Below are positions 24,313-33,118 of a DNA stretch of 64,000 bases, piece by piece. The position numbers were made by a program, and so were the translations under genes. Positions within the stretch are counted from its first letter, which is position 1. Each line of letters starts with the position of its first letter. This DNA is from Ammoniphilus sp. YIM 78166 (GTDB taxonomy: Bacteria > Bacillota > Bacilli > Aneurinibacillales > RAOX-1), in the NCBI RefSeq assembly GCF_004522215.1, contig NZ_SDLR01000003.1:124001-188000 (forward strand). Direction: 5' to 3'. A model generated the notes under the pieces. That model did not search any database and was not told the DNA's origin. It saw only the letters and a program-made list of their open reading frames with translations.

Positions 24313-25695
24313 GTGGAATTTCGTACTGAAAGGGATACTTTAGGGGAGATCAAAGTACCTGCAGATCGGTTGTGGGGAGCGCAGACACAGCGCAGCACGC
24401 AAAATTTTAGGATCGGTAAGGAAAAGATACCCCAAGAGATGATTCAGGCCTTTGCCATCCTAAAGAAAAGTGCGGCCCGGACGAACCAAAGTCTGGGCAA
24501 ATTGGAAGTGAACAAGGCCAATGCGATCGTCCAAGCCGCTGACGAAATTCTAGAAGGCAAGTGGGATGACCATTTTCCATTGGTGGTTTGGCAGACCGGA
24601 AGTGGGACCCAAACCAATATGAACGTCAATGAAGTGATCGCGAATCGAGCAAACCAGCTGTTAAGCGACAGCGGCCTGCATGTCCATCCTAATGATGATG
24701 TCAACCGTTCACAAAGCTCAAACGATACCTTCCCAACGGCTATGCATATCGCCGGATTGTTAGCGATTGAAGATCACGTCCTGCCGGCTTTGCTCAAGCT
24801 GAAAGAAACGCTTCGACAAAAGGCTGAAGAATTTAAAGATGTCATCAAAATCGGCAGAACCCATTTGCAGGATGCCACACCATTAACCTTAGGACAGGAG
24901 GTTAGCGGATGGCAGCGGATGCTAGAAAAAAGTGAAAGGATGATTAGGGAGAGCGCTGAATACCTTCGAGAGCTTGCGATTGGAGGGACAGCAGTCGGAA
25001 CAGGGATTAATGCGCATCCGAAGTACGGGGACATGGTGGCGGAAGAGATCAGCAGGTTGACAGGAAAAAGCTTCCTATCGGCCCCAAACAAGTTCCACGC
25101 TTTAACCAGTCATGACGAACTGGTATATGTTCATGGGGCTCTAAAGGCCTTGGCAGCCGATCTTATGAAAATAGCGAACGATGTGAGGTGGCTTGCGAGC
25201 GGACCACGCTCCGGAATTAGGGAAATTACCATCCCCGCCAATGAGCCCGGAAGCTCCATCATGCCCGGAAAGGTTAATCCGACTCAAAGTGAAGCTCTAA
25301 CGATGGTGGTTTGCCAAGTCATGGGGAACGATGCGGCGATTGGTTTTGCCGCGAGCCAGGGAAACTTTGAGCTCAATGTGTTCAAGCCTGTGATCATTTA
25401 TAACTTCCTACAATCGACCAAACTGTTGACGGATGCCATGATTTCCTTTAATGACCATTGTGCCGTAGGGATTCAACCCAATCTGAGCGTAATCAAACGT
25501 AATCTCGAAACATCGCTTATGCTCGTAACCGCACTGAATCCTCACATAGGCTATGAAAATGCTGCAAAAATAGCCAAATTGGCTCACGGGGATGATCTGA
25601 CGTTGAAAGAAGCTGCTATCAAGTCTGGCTTGCTGACCGCTAAGCAATTTGATGAATGGGTCCAACCTGAAAGCATGATCCGTCCTACTGAATAG
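24313..25695 (+). CDS. fumC: Fumarate hydratase class II
   Basis: 460 residues, the usual length for FumC. It catalyses the reversible hydration of fumarate to L-malate in the TCA cycle, as a soluble homotetramer without an iron-sulfur cluster. Visible motifs are [50 protein letters not shown] and the signature [16 protein letters not shown] with the catalytic Ser loop. AGGGGAG precedes the GTG start (TATAGTGGAA). It stands alone between terminated units. It marks the point where the accessory small-gene region ends and metabolic genes begin. Confidence 0.95.
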   Translation: MEFRTERDTLGEIKVPADRLWGAQTQRSTQNFRIGKEKIPQEMIQAFAILKKSAARTNQSLGKLEVNKANAIVQAADEILEGKWDDHFPLVVWQTGSGTQTNMNVNEVIANRANQLLSDSGLHVHPNDDVNRSQSSNDTFPTAMHIAGLLAIEDHVLPALLKLKETLRQKAEEFKDVIKIGRTHLQDATPLTLGQEVSGWQRMLEKSERMIRESAEYLRELAIGGTAVGTGINAHPKYGDMVAEEISRLTGKSFLSAPNKFHALTSHDELVYVHGALKALAADLMKIANDVRWLASGPRSGIREITIPANEPGSSIMPGKVNPTQSEALTMVVCQVMGNDAAIGFAASQGNFELNVFKPVIIYNFLQSTKLLTDAMISFNDHCAVGIQPNLSVIKRNLETSLMLVTALNPHIGYENAAKIAKLAHGDDLTLKEAAIKSGLLTAKQFDEWVQPESMIRPTE

Positions 25696-25796
25696 AAGAT
25701 AAAATTCATGCGAGAGGGATCTGCAAATGGCAGGTCCTTTTCGTTGTTTGAGTAGGCTTTCGATTATGATAGAATGAAGAGAAAGGGGGTGAAAAA

Positions 25797-26165
25797 ATGA
25801 GCGAAGACATGCTTCAGCAACTGATTAAGATGGTGGCCGCCAGTAACCGGCTACAGACAGAAATAAAAGAAGGGTTGGACAAGCTGGAAAGAAGACTTGG
25901 AAATGTCGAAACTAGACTCGAAAAGGTTGAAACAAGACTTGGAAATGTTGAAACTAGACTCGAAAAGGTTGAAACAAGACTCGGAAATGTTGAAACTAGT
26001 CTCGAAAAGGTTGAAACAAGACTCGGAAATGTTGAAAAGGATGTCCACGAGATCAAGAGTCAGATGTATCGCATGGAACGAATGGAGCGGCAACTCGATA
26101 AAACGGTAGCCCGTGTCGACCGTTTGGAAGTTGATGTCGAGCTTCTCCAACAGGAAAGTACCTAA
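25797..26165 (+). CDS. Coiled-coil protein built of 14-residue repeats
   Basis: 122 residues. After an N-terminal helix (SEDMLQQLIKMVAASNR) the protein consists of alternating heptads LGNVETR and LEKVETR, encoded by an almost exact 42-bp DNA repeat (about 25890-26040, some 3.5 units), then VHEIKSQMYRMERMERQLDK and a final heptad helix. It should form a long parallel coiled coil. Related Bacillales proteins of this size are of unknown function. GGGGGTG precedes the ATG. The copy number of the 42-bp unit may vary between strains. Confidence 0.75.
   Translation: MSEDMLQQLIKMVAASNRLQTEIKEGLDKLERRLGNVETRLEKVETRLGNVETRLEKVETRLGNVETSLEKVETRLGNVEKDVHEIKSQMYRMERMERQLDKTVARVDRLEVDVELLQQEST
25890..26040 (+). 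repeat. In-frame 42-bp tandem repeat inside the coiled-coil gene
   Basis: The unit codes for LGNVETRLEKVETR and is repeated with only a few base changes (for example AGA to AGT giving R to S). The near identity points to recent expansion. Confidence 0.85.
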
Positions 26166-26217
26166 ATGGCCCTTCACTGTTTTCCTCTTTAGTCTTCAAC
26201 ATAAATCGCCTCACAGC

Positions 26218-26250
26218 ACAGGTTCCTATCAGGGGAACCTGTTTTTTCTT
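26218..26250 (+). terminator. Intrinsic terminator
   Basis: AGGTTCC/GGGAACCT around a short loop, followed by GTTTTTT, 55 bases after the coiled-coil stop. Confidence 0.8.
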
Positions 26251-26364
26251 TCGTCTGAGATGGGAAGTGTTTTTCGAAACCGTGATAGGCTTAGCAAGTT
26301 AGAGGATTATGGACCATCGTGAAGAATAAGCAAATACATACGTATTCTTAGGAGGAAGGTTTGG

Positions 26365-27969
26365 ATGGCGAAGTGGAAATGGTTTCGGATGGTCTCCATT
26401 GTGGGGATGGCGCTCCGATTTTTCTTGCAGATTTTTTGGTACCAATGGAGGAAAAAATCGGGGCATGAATGGGATGAATTAATGCGCCGCCAAGCACGAG
26501 CGTTTAGGGAGAAGGCCATTCGGCTCCAAGGCTTACTTATTAAAGTGGGGCAATTCTTAAGCACTAGAGGGGATATGCTTCCTAAGCCTTTTGTCGAAGA
26601 AATTACCCAGCTCGTGGATCAGGTTCCAGCCACAGGTTGGGATCAAGCGAGGGTACAGCTTGAACGAGAATGGGGAAAATCGTACCGTGAAATTTTACGA
26701 AGCGTCGGCAGCGAACCGGTTGCGTCCGCATCCATTGGGGAGGTGTACCGTGCCGAGCTGCTGGATGGAACGAATGTGGCGGTGAAGATTCAGCGTACCG
26801 GTATTGATAAGGTCATTGCAGCGGACTTTCAAGCCTTAAGGTTCATTACATGGATTGCCCAGTTTACTCCTTTTTCAGATAAGGCCAATTTCCCCATGCT
26901 TTACAAGGAAATGAAGTCGGTTATCGAGCGGGAATTGGATTTCAAGAAGGAAATGGAGACCGCGCAACAGTTTAAGGAGCGATTTCGAGAAGAGGTGCAA
27001 GTATATATACCGGCAGTGTATTCGGATTACACCACGAAAAAGGTACTGATCATGGAGTGGGTCGAAGGACGAAAAATTACGGATACTGACTTTTTGAACC
27101 AATTCGGCATCGACAGAAAAGACTTAGCGGAAAGGCTCTTGGAGCTTTTTATACCTCAGTTTTTGGAGCAAGGCAAGTTTCATGCCGATCCTCATCCCGG
27201 CAATGTCATGGTGAATGAGAAGGGGGAGATCATTCTCCTGGATTTTGGGATGATGGGGGAAATCAGTAAAAAAGACGCGGAGCACCTTCAGCAGCTTCTC
27301 ATTGCTTTAGGTTTGAAAAATTATGCCAAAGCCGTGGAGCACCTGATCAAGCTGGAATTTGTCCTTCCTTCTGCCAACCGAAAAGAAATGGAAAGTATGC
27401 TTGAAGAAGCTCTTTCTGTTGACCTGCAATCGTTCAAAAAGATGACCCATATCGAAATGTTGAAAATGAAGATGGAGCTTCAGAAGGTAATAGAGGCCCT
27501 TCCCATTCAAGTACCGACCCGCTTCGTGTTTTTGGGTCGATCCTTTATCACGGTGGAAGGACTGATCGCTACGATCTATCCTGACGGAGATTTAGTCGAA
27601 CTGGGTGAACCCATTCTGAAAGAGTGGTTTGAGCAGCATCAGGGTGGATGGTGGAAGCTGGTGGCCAGTTGGGTTCAAGGACAGCCTTTCTTTCAAATTC
27701 TTCAAAGCCTGCCTAGCTTGTTGGAGGAACCGCGCCGATATCGTGAGTGGCAGGAGGAAGCCCAGCGCAGATCGTTTGAGTTTGAACATGCCAGGGACAA
27801 AAAGAGGGATGCCTTTATCCTGCTCGTCTTATCCATTGTCTTGGCGTTCATAGCCTACGGGTTACGAAATCCGGCTTTATGGACGGCATCTCTTATTCTT
27901 GCAGGTGTTTCCGGACCTCTATATCTCATAGCCTCTAGAAAAGTAAAAAAATGGACACGGCGGAAATAA
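26365..27969 (+). CDS. AarF/ABC1/UbiB kinase family protein
   Basis: 534 residues. Family-specific elements occur in order: the KxGQ motif in LIKVGQFLSTRGDMLP (about 55-70), the Ala-rich nucleotide loop VASASIGEVYRA (about 118-130), VAVKIQ with the conserved Lys, ERELDFKKEMETAQ, the catalytic HADPHPGNVM and the metal-binding LLDFGMMG. Two membrane helices lie at the C-terminus (AFILLVLSIVLAFIAYG and after). UbiB-type proteins are atypical membrane-associated ATPases/kinases linked to isoprenoid quinone or lipid handling; in menaquinone-using Firmicutes the role is unclear. GGAGGAAGG precedes the ATG. Confidence 0.9.
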   Translation: MAKWKWFRMVSIVGMALRFFLQIFWYQWRKKSGHEWDELMRRQARAFREKAIRLQGLLIKVGQFLSTRGDMLPKPFVEEITQLVDQVPATGWDQARVQLEREWGKSYREILRSVGSEPVASASIGEVYRAELLDGTNVAVKIQRTGIDKVIAADFQALRFITWIAQFTPFSDKANFPMLYKEMKSVIERELDFKKEMETAQQFKERFREEVQVYIPAVYSDYTTKKVLIMEWVEGRKITDTDFLNQFGIDRKDLAERLLELFIPQFLEQGKFHADPHPGNVMVNEKGEIILLDFGMMGEISKKDAEHLQQLLIALGLKNYAKAVEHLIKLEFVLPSANRKEMESMLEEALSVDLQSFKKMTHIEMLKMKMELQKVIEALPIQVPTRFVFLGRSFITVEGLIATIYPDGDLVELGEPILKEWFEQHQGGWWKLVASWVQGQPFFQILQSLPSLLEEPRRYREWQEEAQRRSFEFEHARDKKRDAFILLVLSIVLAFIAYGLRNPALWTASLILAGVSGPLYLIASRKVKKWTRRK

Positions 27970-28092
27970 CGGTCATGGAATAGCATTGGCAAAATACGAT
28001 ATCCTTCGGGGAAGCCCAGGTAGGCTTCAACTTGAAAGGTTCTTTTGCTATGATAAGGGAGGTTCCATAGTCATCCTGGAAAGGATTTAACC

Positions 28093-28833
28093 ATGTTATA
28101 TATCATTAAATTTCTCTATAGCTTTGTGCTGCCTCCCGGTCTATTTATTCTAGCGTTTGCTCTATTAAGCATTAGGTTATATCGACGCGATAAGCATTCT
28201 GCTTATTACCTGCTCGCTTTTACCGTCCTCTTTTATCTATTCTCTACTCCTTTTCTAGGTGGAATGTTAGTTGCTTCTCTAGAAAATAGGTATCATCCGC
28301 CAGGGCAACCAAGTGGGGATGTTATTGTTATGCTGGGCGGGGGAGCGACAGCGGATACTCCAGATGTGGATGGAAAAGGACAGCTTTCGGGTCATGCAGC
28401 CAATCGATTCCTTACTACAGTCCGTCTGCATTTTCAAACGGGATTGCCTATTATCCTATCAGGAGGGATTGTTCACAGCGATTCGGGAAGCGAGGCCGAA
28501 ATAGCAAAAAGAAAGCTAATCACCCTGGGTGTGGATAAAGAGAAAATATGGGTTGAGGGTGCAAGTCGAAACACGGAGGAAAATGCTGTTTACGTCAAGA
28601 GACTTTTAACCCAGCATGGATTTAAGAAACCTATTTTGGTTACCTCTGCGTTTCATATGGAGCGCTCCGTTCGAAACTTCGCGAAGCAGGGGATTGATGT
28701 GGTTCCGTACCCGACGGATTACCTGCAGAATCAAGATAGACATCTTCATTTAAATCTGTTTGCACCTACAGGTGGGGGATATTCATATTTAGCTTTAAAA
28801 GAATATCTTGGTATATTAGCTCTATTATTTTAG
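28093..28833 (+). CDS. YdcF/ElyC family membrane protein (DUF218)
   Basis: 246 residues: two N-terminal membrane helices (about 10-30 and 38-58), then a DUF218 domain outside the membrane with VIVMLGGGA, LSGGIVHSDSGSEAEIAKR, GASRNTEENA and VTSAFHMERSV. The E. coli relative ElyC affects envelope/lipid carrier metabolism; the biochemical activity of the family is not settled. GGAAAGGA precedes the ATG. It follows the UbiB-like gene on the same strand after 123 bases. Confidence 0.85.
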   Translation: MLYIIKFLYSFVLPPGLFILAFALLSIRLYRRDKHSAYYLLAFTVLFYLFSTPFLGGMLVASLENRYHPPGQPSGDVIVMLGGGATADTPDVDGKGQLSGHAANRFLTTVRLHFQTGLPIILSGGIVHSDSGSEAEIAKRKLITLGVDKEKIWVEGASRNTEENAVYVKRLLTQHGFKKPILVTSAFHMERSVRNFAKQGIDVVPYPTDYLQNQDRHLHLNLFAPTGGGYSYLALKEYLGILALLF

Positions 28834-28974
28834 TTGTTTAACGCAAAAGCCAGCCGCAGACAAATTGTCATCCTACTAATAACAGTGTTTGTCGATCCGC
28901 ATGAGCCAATGGGTGCGTAATCCTTACGGCAGGACGATCGAAGTTCCACTTCGTGATAAAATTCTATTACTAAA

Positions 28975-29002
28975 GAGGAGCAGTGATTGCTCACTGCTCC
29001 TC
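28975..29002. terminator. Perfect 12-bp hairpin between convergent genes
   Basis: GAGGAGCAGTGA/TCACTGCTCCTC with a TTGC loop. The T tail is short in either direction (CTTTAG on the minus strand), so it is a likely but not classical terminator for the minus-strand gene at 29044. Confidence 0.6.
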
Positions 29003-29043
29003 GCAAAGGCTTTTACTATCATGTAAACAGTTGGTTTATCCCC

Positions 29044-29445
29044 CTATTTTATGGCTATGTATACCTCGATTTTTCCGTTAGGATAATATTTTTCAAAATC
29101 AAAGGTGTAGGCTCTCTCAAGTGTACCGGTTTCTTCCTGTCGCCAGATTTCTTTCCACGTATTAATCATTCCTTGTTGTTCTGTTGAGGCTACATGAAAA
29201 ATTTCGTATCTACTGTTCTTCGGTATTTCAAGGTAAGGTTCTCTATCGTTGTCCTCCAACGCGATGCTTAACGTATAATCACCCTTATAGTTACTCTCGT
29301 ATTCATGATATAAACCATAGGCAATGCAACCTTGATTGGCCAAACGACCAGAAGCTTCCTTCCACAATCCTGCAATTTTTTCCATCAAGCGATCATCCTC
29401 AAAATTATTCGTCCGAATGCTGTTAATAATGCTCAATTTCATCAT
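29044..29445 (-). CDS. GyrI-like effector-binding domain protein
   Basis: 133 residues with the single-domain GyrI/SOUL-like effector-binding fold found at the end of AraC/BmrR-type regulators. IAYGLYHEYESNYKGDYTLS, a YEIFHVA-type strand and the TFDFEKYYPNGKIEVYIAIK ending (the Y-P-x-G-xx-E-V-Y-I signature) are characteristic. It lacks a DNA-binding domain, so it may bind small hydrophobic cations or modulate a partner. GAGAGGATG precedes the start. The first or second Met could be used. Confidence 0.8.
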   Translation of the reverse strand: MMKLSIINSIRTNNFEDDRLMEKIAGLWKEASGRLANQGCIAYGLYHEYESNYKGDYTLSIALEDNDREPYLEIPKNSRYEIFHVASTEQQGMINTWKEIWRQEETGTLERAYTFDFEKYYPNGKIEVYIAIK

Positions 29446-29827
29446 GTGATCATCCTCTCAAAAACCCTTTATTTATGAAATCATGTTTAAATAGACGTAG
29501 AGCGAAGTGTAAAGCTTACAATCACGAATCGCATGTATTTTGCGGAAATCAGATTCGTTATTTATACAAAATATGATCCGAAAAATCTATTCTTGGTAAA
29601 TAACGGATTCTATGTCCGAGAATACCAACACGGAAGGCTTTTTCAAAGAAATAAGGTATTCTATGTCCGCCGACTTTCTCCCGTCCAACGCCCCACTCTG
29701 GAGAAGATTCAAAGTGTTTTATATGGGGTGGCTCTGCATGATAAGCAGGTAAGGTGTTGGCAGATTAAACGCGTCTAATGCTAAAATAGGAAAAAATGGA
29801 CTCGTTACCAACGAAAGGAACCTTTCT
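29446..29827. other. Gene-free region with a short repeated motif
   Basis: No convincing gene. The motif TATTCTATGTCCG occurs twice as part of AAATAACGGATTCTATGTCC (about 29600) and AAATAAGGTATTCTATGTCC (about 29653). The 81-codon frame across it has no ribosome-binding site and an unnatural composition. Confidence 0.4.
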
Positions 29828-30766
29828 ATGAAGTACCCTTCTTTGCCTGTGATCATCGGTGGAATCATCACCATCGCTGCGTTTACCATGGATTACTTTC
29901 AATTTGAGTTAATTGAGCAGTTTTTAGTGTTTTCGTTTTGGGTGATGGTGCCGCTTGTTCTTTCCTTAATCGATGACAAGAATCAAACAAAGGCTCAAAA
30001 ACAGATCTATTTTTGGTTGATCCGCTTGTACTTTCCGGCTGCCTTTTTAGCTTTTGCTTCGATGATGGCCAGTAAGACTTGGCAAGTGGAACATGTGATA
30101 ATTCCAGGTGCCTTGTCTATTGGGTGGCTGGTCTTTACCCTTTTATTTGCAATTTATGGGCTGCTGATCCTTCGAGAAAAAGGTTTTTCTTTTATTGAAG
30201 AGGTTGCGATTGCCGCTGGACTGATCTATTTCTTTTTTGGTGGCATCTGGTATAGTCTCTATCAATTTGAAGTGCACCTCTTTCATTTAGCTCCCAAGAT
30301 GAGTGCCTTAAGTGCGGTTCACTTCCATTACTCCTCTGCGATGGTTCCGATTTTTATTGGGATGCTGGGGCGGGTAATGGAGAAAAAGAAATGGTATCAA
30401 TGGCTCGTGGGTATTGATATCGTAGGGCCGATCCTGATTGCCTTTGGCATCCTGTTTTCCAAGACGATTGAGGTCATTGGCGTCACGATTTTTGCCATCA
30501 ACATTACCATTTACAGTACCTATGTGTTTATGAAGGTAAGAAAAAACTTGAATCAAAGAAAGGCTCGAATCTTTTTAACGCTCTCTTCCTTGGCGGTTTA
30601 TGCCATTATGCTAATCGGGTTGGGGTATGGGTTCAACAAAAAGGTTGGCTTAATCCCGATCTCAATTTCAGATATGGTACTTGTGTATGGATCCTTGCAT
30701 GCGGTAGGCTTTGTTCTCTGCGGCTTACTTGGCTGGTTGGCCGTGAAGCCGAGAGCGAAAGCGTAA
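29828..30766 (+). CDS. YndJ-like membrane protein
   Basis: 312 residues and about nine membrane helices. The central SAVHFHYSSAMVPIFIGMLG and the C-terminal YGSLHAVGFVLCGLLGW match the YndJ-like family of Bacillales, in which the two His-containing helices are the conserved features. The function is not known. AAAGGAACC lies 6 bases before the ATG. It is followed by a degenerate metallo-beta-lactamase gene. Confidence 0.75.
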   Translation: MKYPSLPVIIGGIITIAAFTMDYFQFELIEQFLVFSFWVMVPLVLSLIDDKNQTKAQKQIYFWLIRLYFPAAFLAFASMMASKTWQVEHVIIPGALSIGWLVFTLLFAIYGLLILREKGFSFIEEVAIAAGLIYFFFGGIWYSLYQFEVHLFHLAPKMSALSAVHFHYSSAMVPIFIGMLGRVMEKKKWYQWLVGIDIVGPILIAFGILFSKTIEVIGVTIFAINITIYSTYVFMKVRKNLNQRKARIFLTLSSLAVYAIMLIGLGYGFNKKVGLIPISISDMVLVYGSLHAVGFVLCGLLGWLAVKPRAKA

Positions 30767-30795
30767 AACGAATTTTACATTTCTCTCTAATGTCT

Positions 30796-31172
30796 TCATT
30801 CCATGCTGATTTCCACAACGGTAACCCAATTCACAATCTTGAATCCACCTATTCATTTTTAAACACAGTTGAGCCCGTATCGGTTGATCGTACAGTTTCG
30901 GCTGGTGAGCATCTGACTTGATGTGGTGGAATTGAAGTGAAGTGATCCATACTCCCGGACATATCTCATTGTACTTACCATCCAGTAAAACATTAATTGC
31001 TGGAGATGATGTTGTACTGGAACAAGGGAAGCTAGATATTGCAAATCCACAATACACATTGGATATAAAAGAAGCTGTGCGATCCGTTAGGAGGTTGATT
31101 GATCTAGATATTGAGCAATTGATTTGCTTCCATGGTGGGATATTGCAAGGAGGCTCAATGCCATTTTGGTGA
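30796..31172 (+). pseudogene. Metallo-beta-lactamase-fold hydrolase gene, remnant
   Basis: The segment IHTPGHISLYLPSSKTLIAGD, ANPQYTLDIKEAVRSVRRL and LICFHGG is the C-terminal half of an MBL-fold hydrolase (HxPGH, Asp of GD and final His as metal ligands). The N-terminal HxHxDH part is absent. Just upstream, SAGEHLT-stop-CGGIEVK and a one-base shift show a disrupted continuation. The usual HTPGHTPGH is shortened to HTPGH, and the end breaks off after HGG. No functional enzyme is possible. Confidence 0.75.
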
Positions 31173-31224
31173 AGCCAGTCTTTTTATTGGCATATATGGA
31201 AATTCCATCTGCAAATTTACATTG

Positions 31225-31378
31225 GGATGCAACCCTATAACATGATTATAGGGTTGCATTTTTTATTGTTTAGGTGTAACCGAATTCTTATGGTTCGCAA
31301 CCCCGGGCCAAACCCGCTAATTCTAGGATTCCTGAGCTAGTGATTATATACGTTATCAGCACAAGCAAGTAATATTAG
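31225..31378 (+). repeat. Approximately 150-bp dispersed repeat, copy A
   Basis: It starts with a terminator-like stem (AACCCTATAA/TTATAGGGTT, then GCATTTTTTATTG), continues with ATGGTTCGC, CCGGGCCA, GATTCCTGAGC and AGTGATTATATACG, and ends near GCAAGTAATATTA. A clearly homologous copy is at 50841-50976. Copy A lies upstream of tctC, copy B upstream of a GH88 gene. I do not recognise it as a known RNA or element. Confidence 0.75.
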
Positions 31379-31507
31379 CATTTTTATAGGACTTTGTTCC
31401 CGTATTCATAGATTCCTATCTTTCCTAAATGACTTATCAAAAGTTACATAAATGCATCTTAATTCCATAAAAGATCAAATTTTAAGAATTGTTGTATACT
31501 TAATTTA

Positions 31508-31521
31508 AGAAAACGCTTACC
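31508..31521 (+). promoter_or_regulatory. Probable CcpA cre site upstream of tctC
   Basis: AGAAAACGCTTACC matches the cre consensus TGWAANCGNTNNCA at 12 of 14 positions. It lies 32 bases before the tctC start and just downstream of a TATACT -10-like box, a position where CcpA would block transcription. This suggests carbon catabolite repression of the transport operon. Confidence 0.6.
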
Positions 31522-31552
31522 AAAGCATTCAATCAAAATAGGGGGTTTTGCT

Positions 31553-32593
31553 GTGAAAAAAATTCATGGAGTTCTATTATCAGCTGTATTTGCGGTTTCA
31601 ATGATTTCTGGTTGTTCATCAAGCACCAATACAGCCCAGCAAGGTTCGGCTAGCAGCAGCACCAAGACGGAAACCAAAGAATCCGCAACCGGTTTTGTTC
31701 CGCAACGGGATTTTGAATTTGTAGTTCCTTACAGTGCCGGTGGAGGAAGCGATACGAATGCCCGCGTTCTTGCGCAAGTCATTTCAGAAAACAAATTCAC
31801 CGACAAGCAGATTAATGTGGTAAACAAGCCGGGCGGATCGGGAGCGGTAGGAAACGCTTATACCTTTGGCAAGAAAGGGGACCCTCATACCATACAAACT
31901 TGGGTTTCGGGTCAAGCAGCATCTGCCGTAGTGAATAAGAATGATGTGACGTTGGAAAATTTAACTCCTATTGCCACCATGGCGATCGATTCGTTCTTGG
32001 TTTCGGTGAATGCAGACAGCAAATACAAGACGCTGGAAGAACTTATCCAAGCCTCGAAAGAGAACCCGGATCAAATTGCCGTAGGGGGTTCAGGTGTTGG
32101 AAACGAGGATCATCTTCTCTTCTACTTAATCAACCAGCATACCGGGGCGAAATTAAAATATGTTACTTTCAATAGCGGCGGTGAGACGACTTCCGCTTTG
32201 CTCGGGGGACATATCGACGTGGTGCTGTCGAACCCGAATGAAATCGACTCTCAAATCGAAGCAGGAAAAATTAGGGCTCTTGCCACTTCATCGGCGGAAC
32301 GCTTGCCAGGTGCTTTTGCAGACCTGCCTACAGTCAAAGAACTAGGCTATCCGGATGTCGTTCTCGAAATGTACCGAGGCATTGTCGGTCCTCCGGATAT
32401 GCCGGCGGAAGCGGTGAAATACTGGTCAGATGTTTTCAAGAAGGTAAGCGAATCCAAGGAATGGCAGGAAAATTACATCGAGAAGTACAGCTTGCAGCCA
32501 ACCTATAAAGATTCGGAAGAAAGCAAGGCGTATTTTACAGAAAATCTAAATAAATATATTGAGGTTCATAAAGCATTAGGGACCATCAAGTAG
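31553..32593 (+). CDS. tctC: Tripartite tricarboxylate transporter substrate-binding protein
   Basis: 346 residues. Lipoprotein signal with lipobox ISGC (about 17-20), then a Bug/TctC periplasmic-binding fold: FEFVVPYSAGGGSDTNAR, NKPGGSGAVGNAY, GGSGVGNEDHLL, the VTFNSGGETTSALLGGHID region and YRGIVGPPDMP. TctC delivers a carboxylate to TctAB; the anion is bound by main-chain groups of the two Gly-rich loops. GTG start behind GGGGG. First gene of tctCBA with a cre site and weak promoter upstream. Citrate or another di/tricarboxylate is possible; the downstream catabolic genes argue for a less common acid. Confidence 0.9.
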   Translation: MKKIHGVLLSAVFAVSMISGCSSSTNTAQQGSASSSTKTETKESATGFVPQRDFEFVVPYSAGGGSDTNARVLAQVISENKFTDKQINVVNKPGGSGAVGNAYTFGKKGDPHTIQTWVSGQAASAVVNKNDVTLENLTPIATMAIDSFLVSVNADSKYKTLEELIQASKENPDQIAVGGSGVGNEDHLLFYLINQHTGAKLKYVTFNSGGETTSALLGGHIDVVLSNPNEIDSQIEAGKIRALATSSAERLPGAFADLPTVKELGYPDVVLEMYRGIVGPPDMPAEAVKYWSDVFKKVSESKEWQENYIEKYSLQPTYKDSEESKAYFTENLNKYIEVHKALGTIK

Positions 32594-32673
32594 TAGCTTG
32601 GCTCTTCTAGGACGAGCCCTTGCACGAGGGCTCGTTTATCCTATCTCTACCATTCTTGCAAAGGAGGAATGCC

Positions 32674-33093
32674 ATGATGACCAAAATCACTCCCCTTATC
32701 ATGATATTGGTTGGTGGGTACGCAGTTTATAAGGGCTCGTTTGAGTATGGGCTTTGGGTGAACAAGGGGCCAGGAGGAGGCTTTTTGCCAGCTGTTATGG
32801 GTGTGCTGCTCATCCTTGCTTCTTTAATTTTGTTAATGAAAAAGGAAGCAAAGGTTGCCTATCAGCGGAAGAACTTTGCTCCCGTCTTTGCGGTGTTCAT
32901 TGTTCTGCTTTTCATCAAGTATCTCGGCATGATGATCGCCTGCGGCCTGTTCATCGTTGCCTGGCTGAAATACCTTGAGCAATATAGCCTCGGACGAGCT
33001 TCAGCCATTGGAATAGGAACAACCGTAGCCATTTATCTCGTATTTAAAGTTTGGCTGAATGTGCCGCTTCCAACTGGCGTGTTAGGTACTTAA
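32674..33093 (+). CDS. tctB: Tripartite tricarboxylate transporter small membrane subunit
   Basis: 139 residues with four membrane helices, the size and topology of TctB. GPGGGFLPAVMGVLLILASL after the first loop and an ending GTTVAIYLVFKVWLNVPLPTGVLG (written here in parts: AIYLVFKVWLNVPLPTG) are the typical family ends. An in-frame upstream GTG/ATG at 32620 exists, but AAAGGAGGAATGCC directly before 32674 sets the start. It supports TctA in Na+-coupled uptake. The gene lies between tctC and tctA with a 25-base gap to tctA. Confidence 0.85.
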   Translation: MMTKITPLIMILVGGYAVYKGSFEYGLWVNKGPGGGFLPAVMGVLLILASLILLMKKEAKVAYQRKNFAPVFAVFIVLLFIKYLGMMIACGLFIVAWLKYLEQYSLGRASAIGIGTTVAIYLVFKVWLNVPLPTGVLGT

Positions 33094-33118
33094 TGATTAC
33101 GGAAGGGGATGAAAAGGT

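Noticed and set aside
29533-29778. 81-codon plus-strand frame
   Set aside because: No ribosome-binding site, unusual composition, and it covers the repeated TATTCTATGTCCG motif.
31285-31310. tRNA-like T-arm (GGTTCGC ... CCGGGCCA)
   Set aside because: No acceptor stem or anticodon arm can be formed around it, and the segment is part of the 150-bp dispersed repeat.
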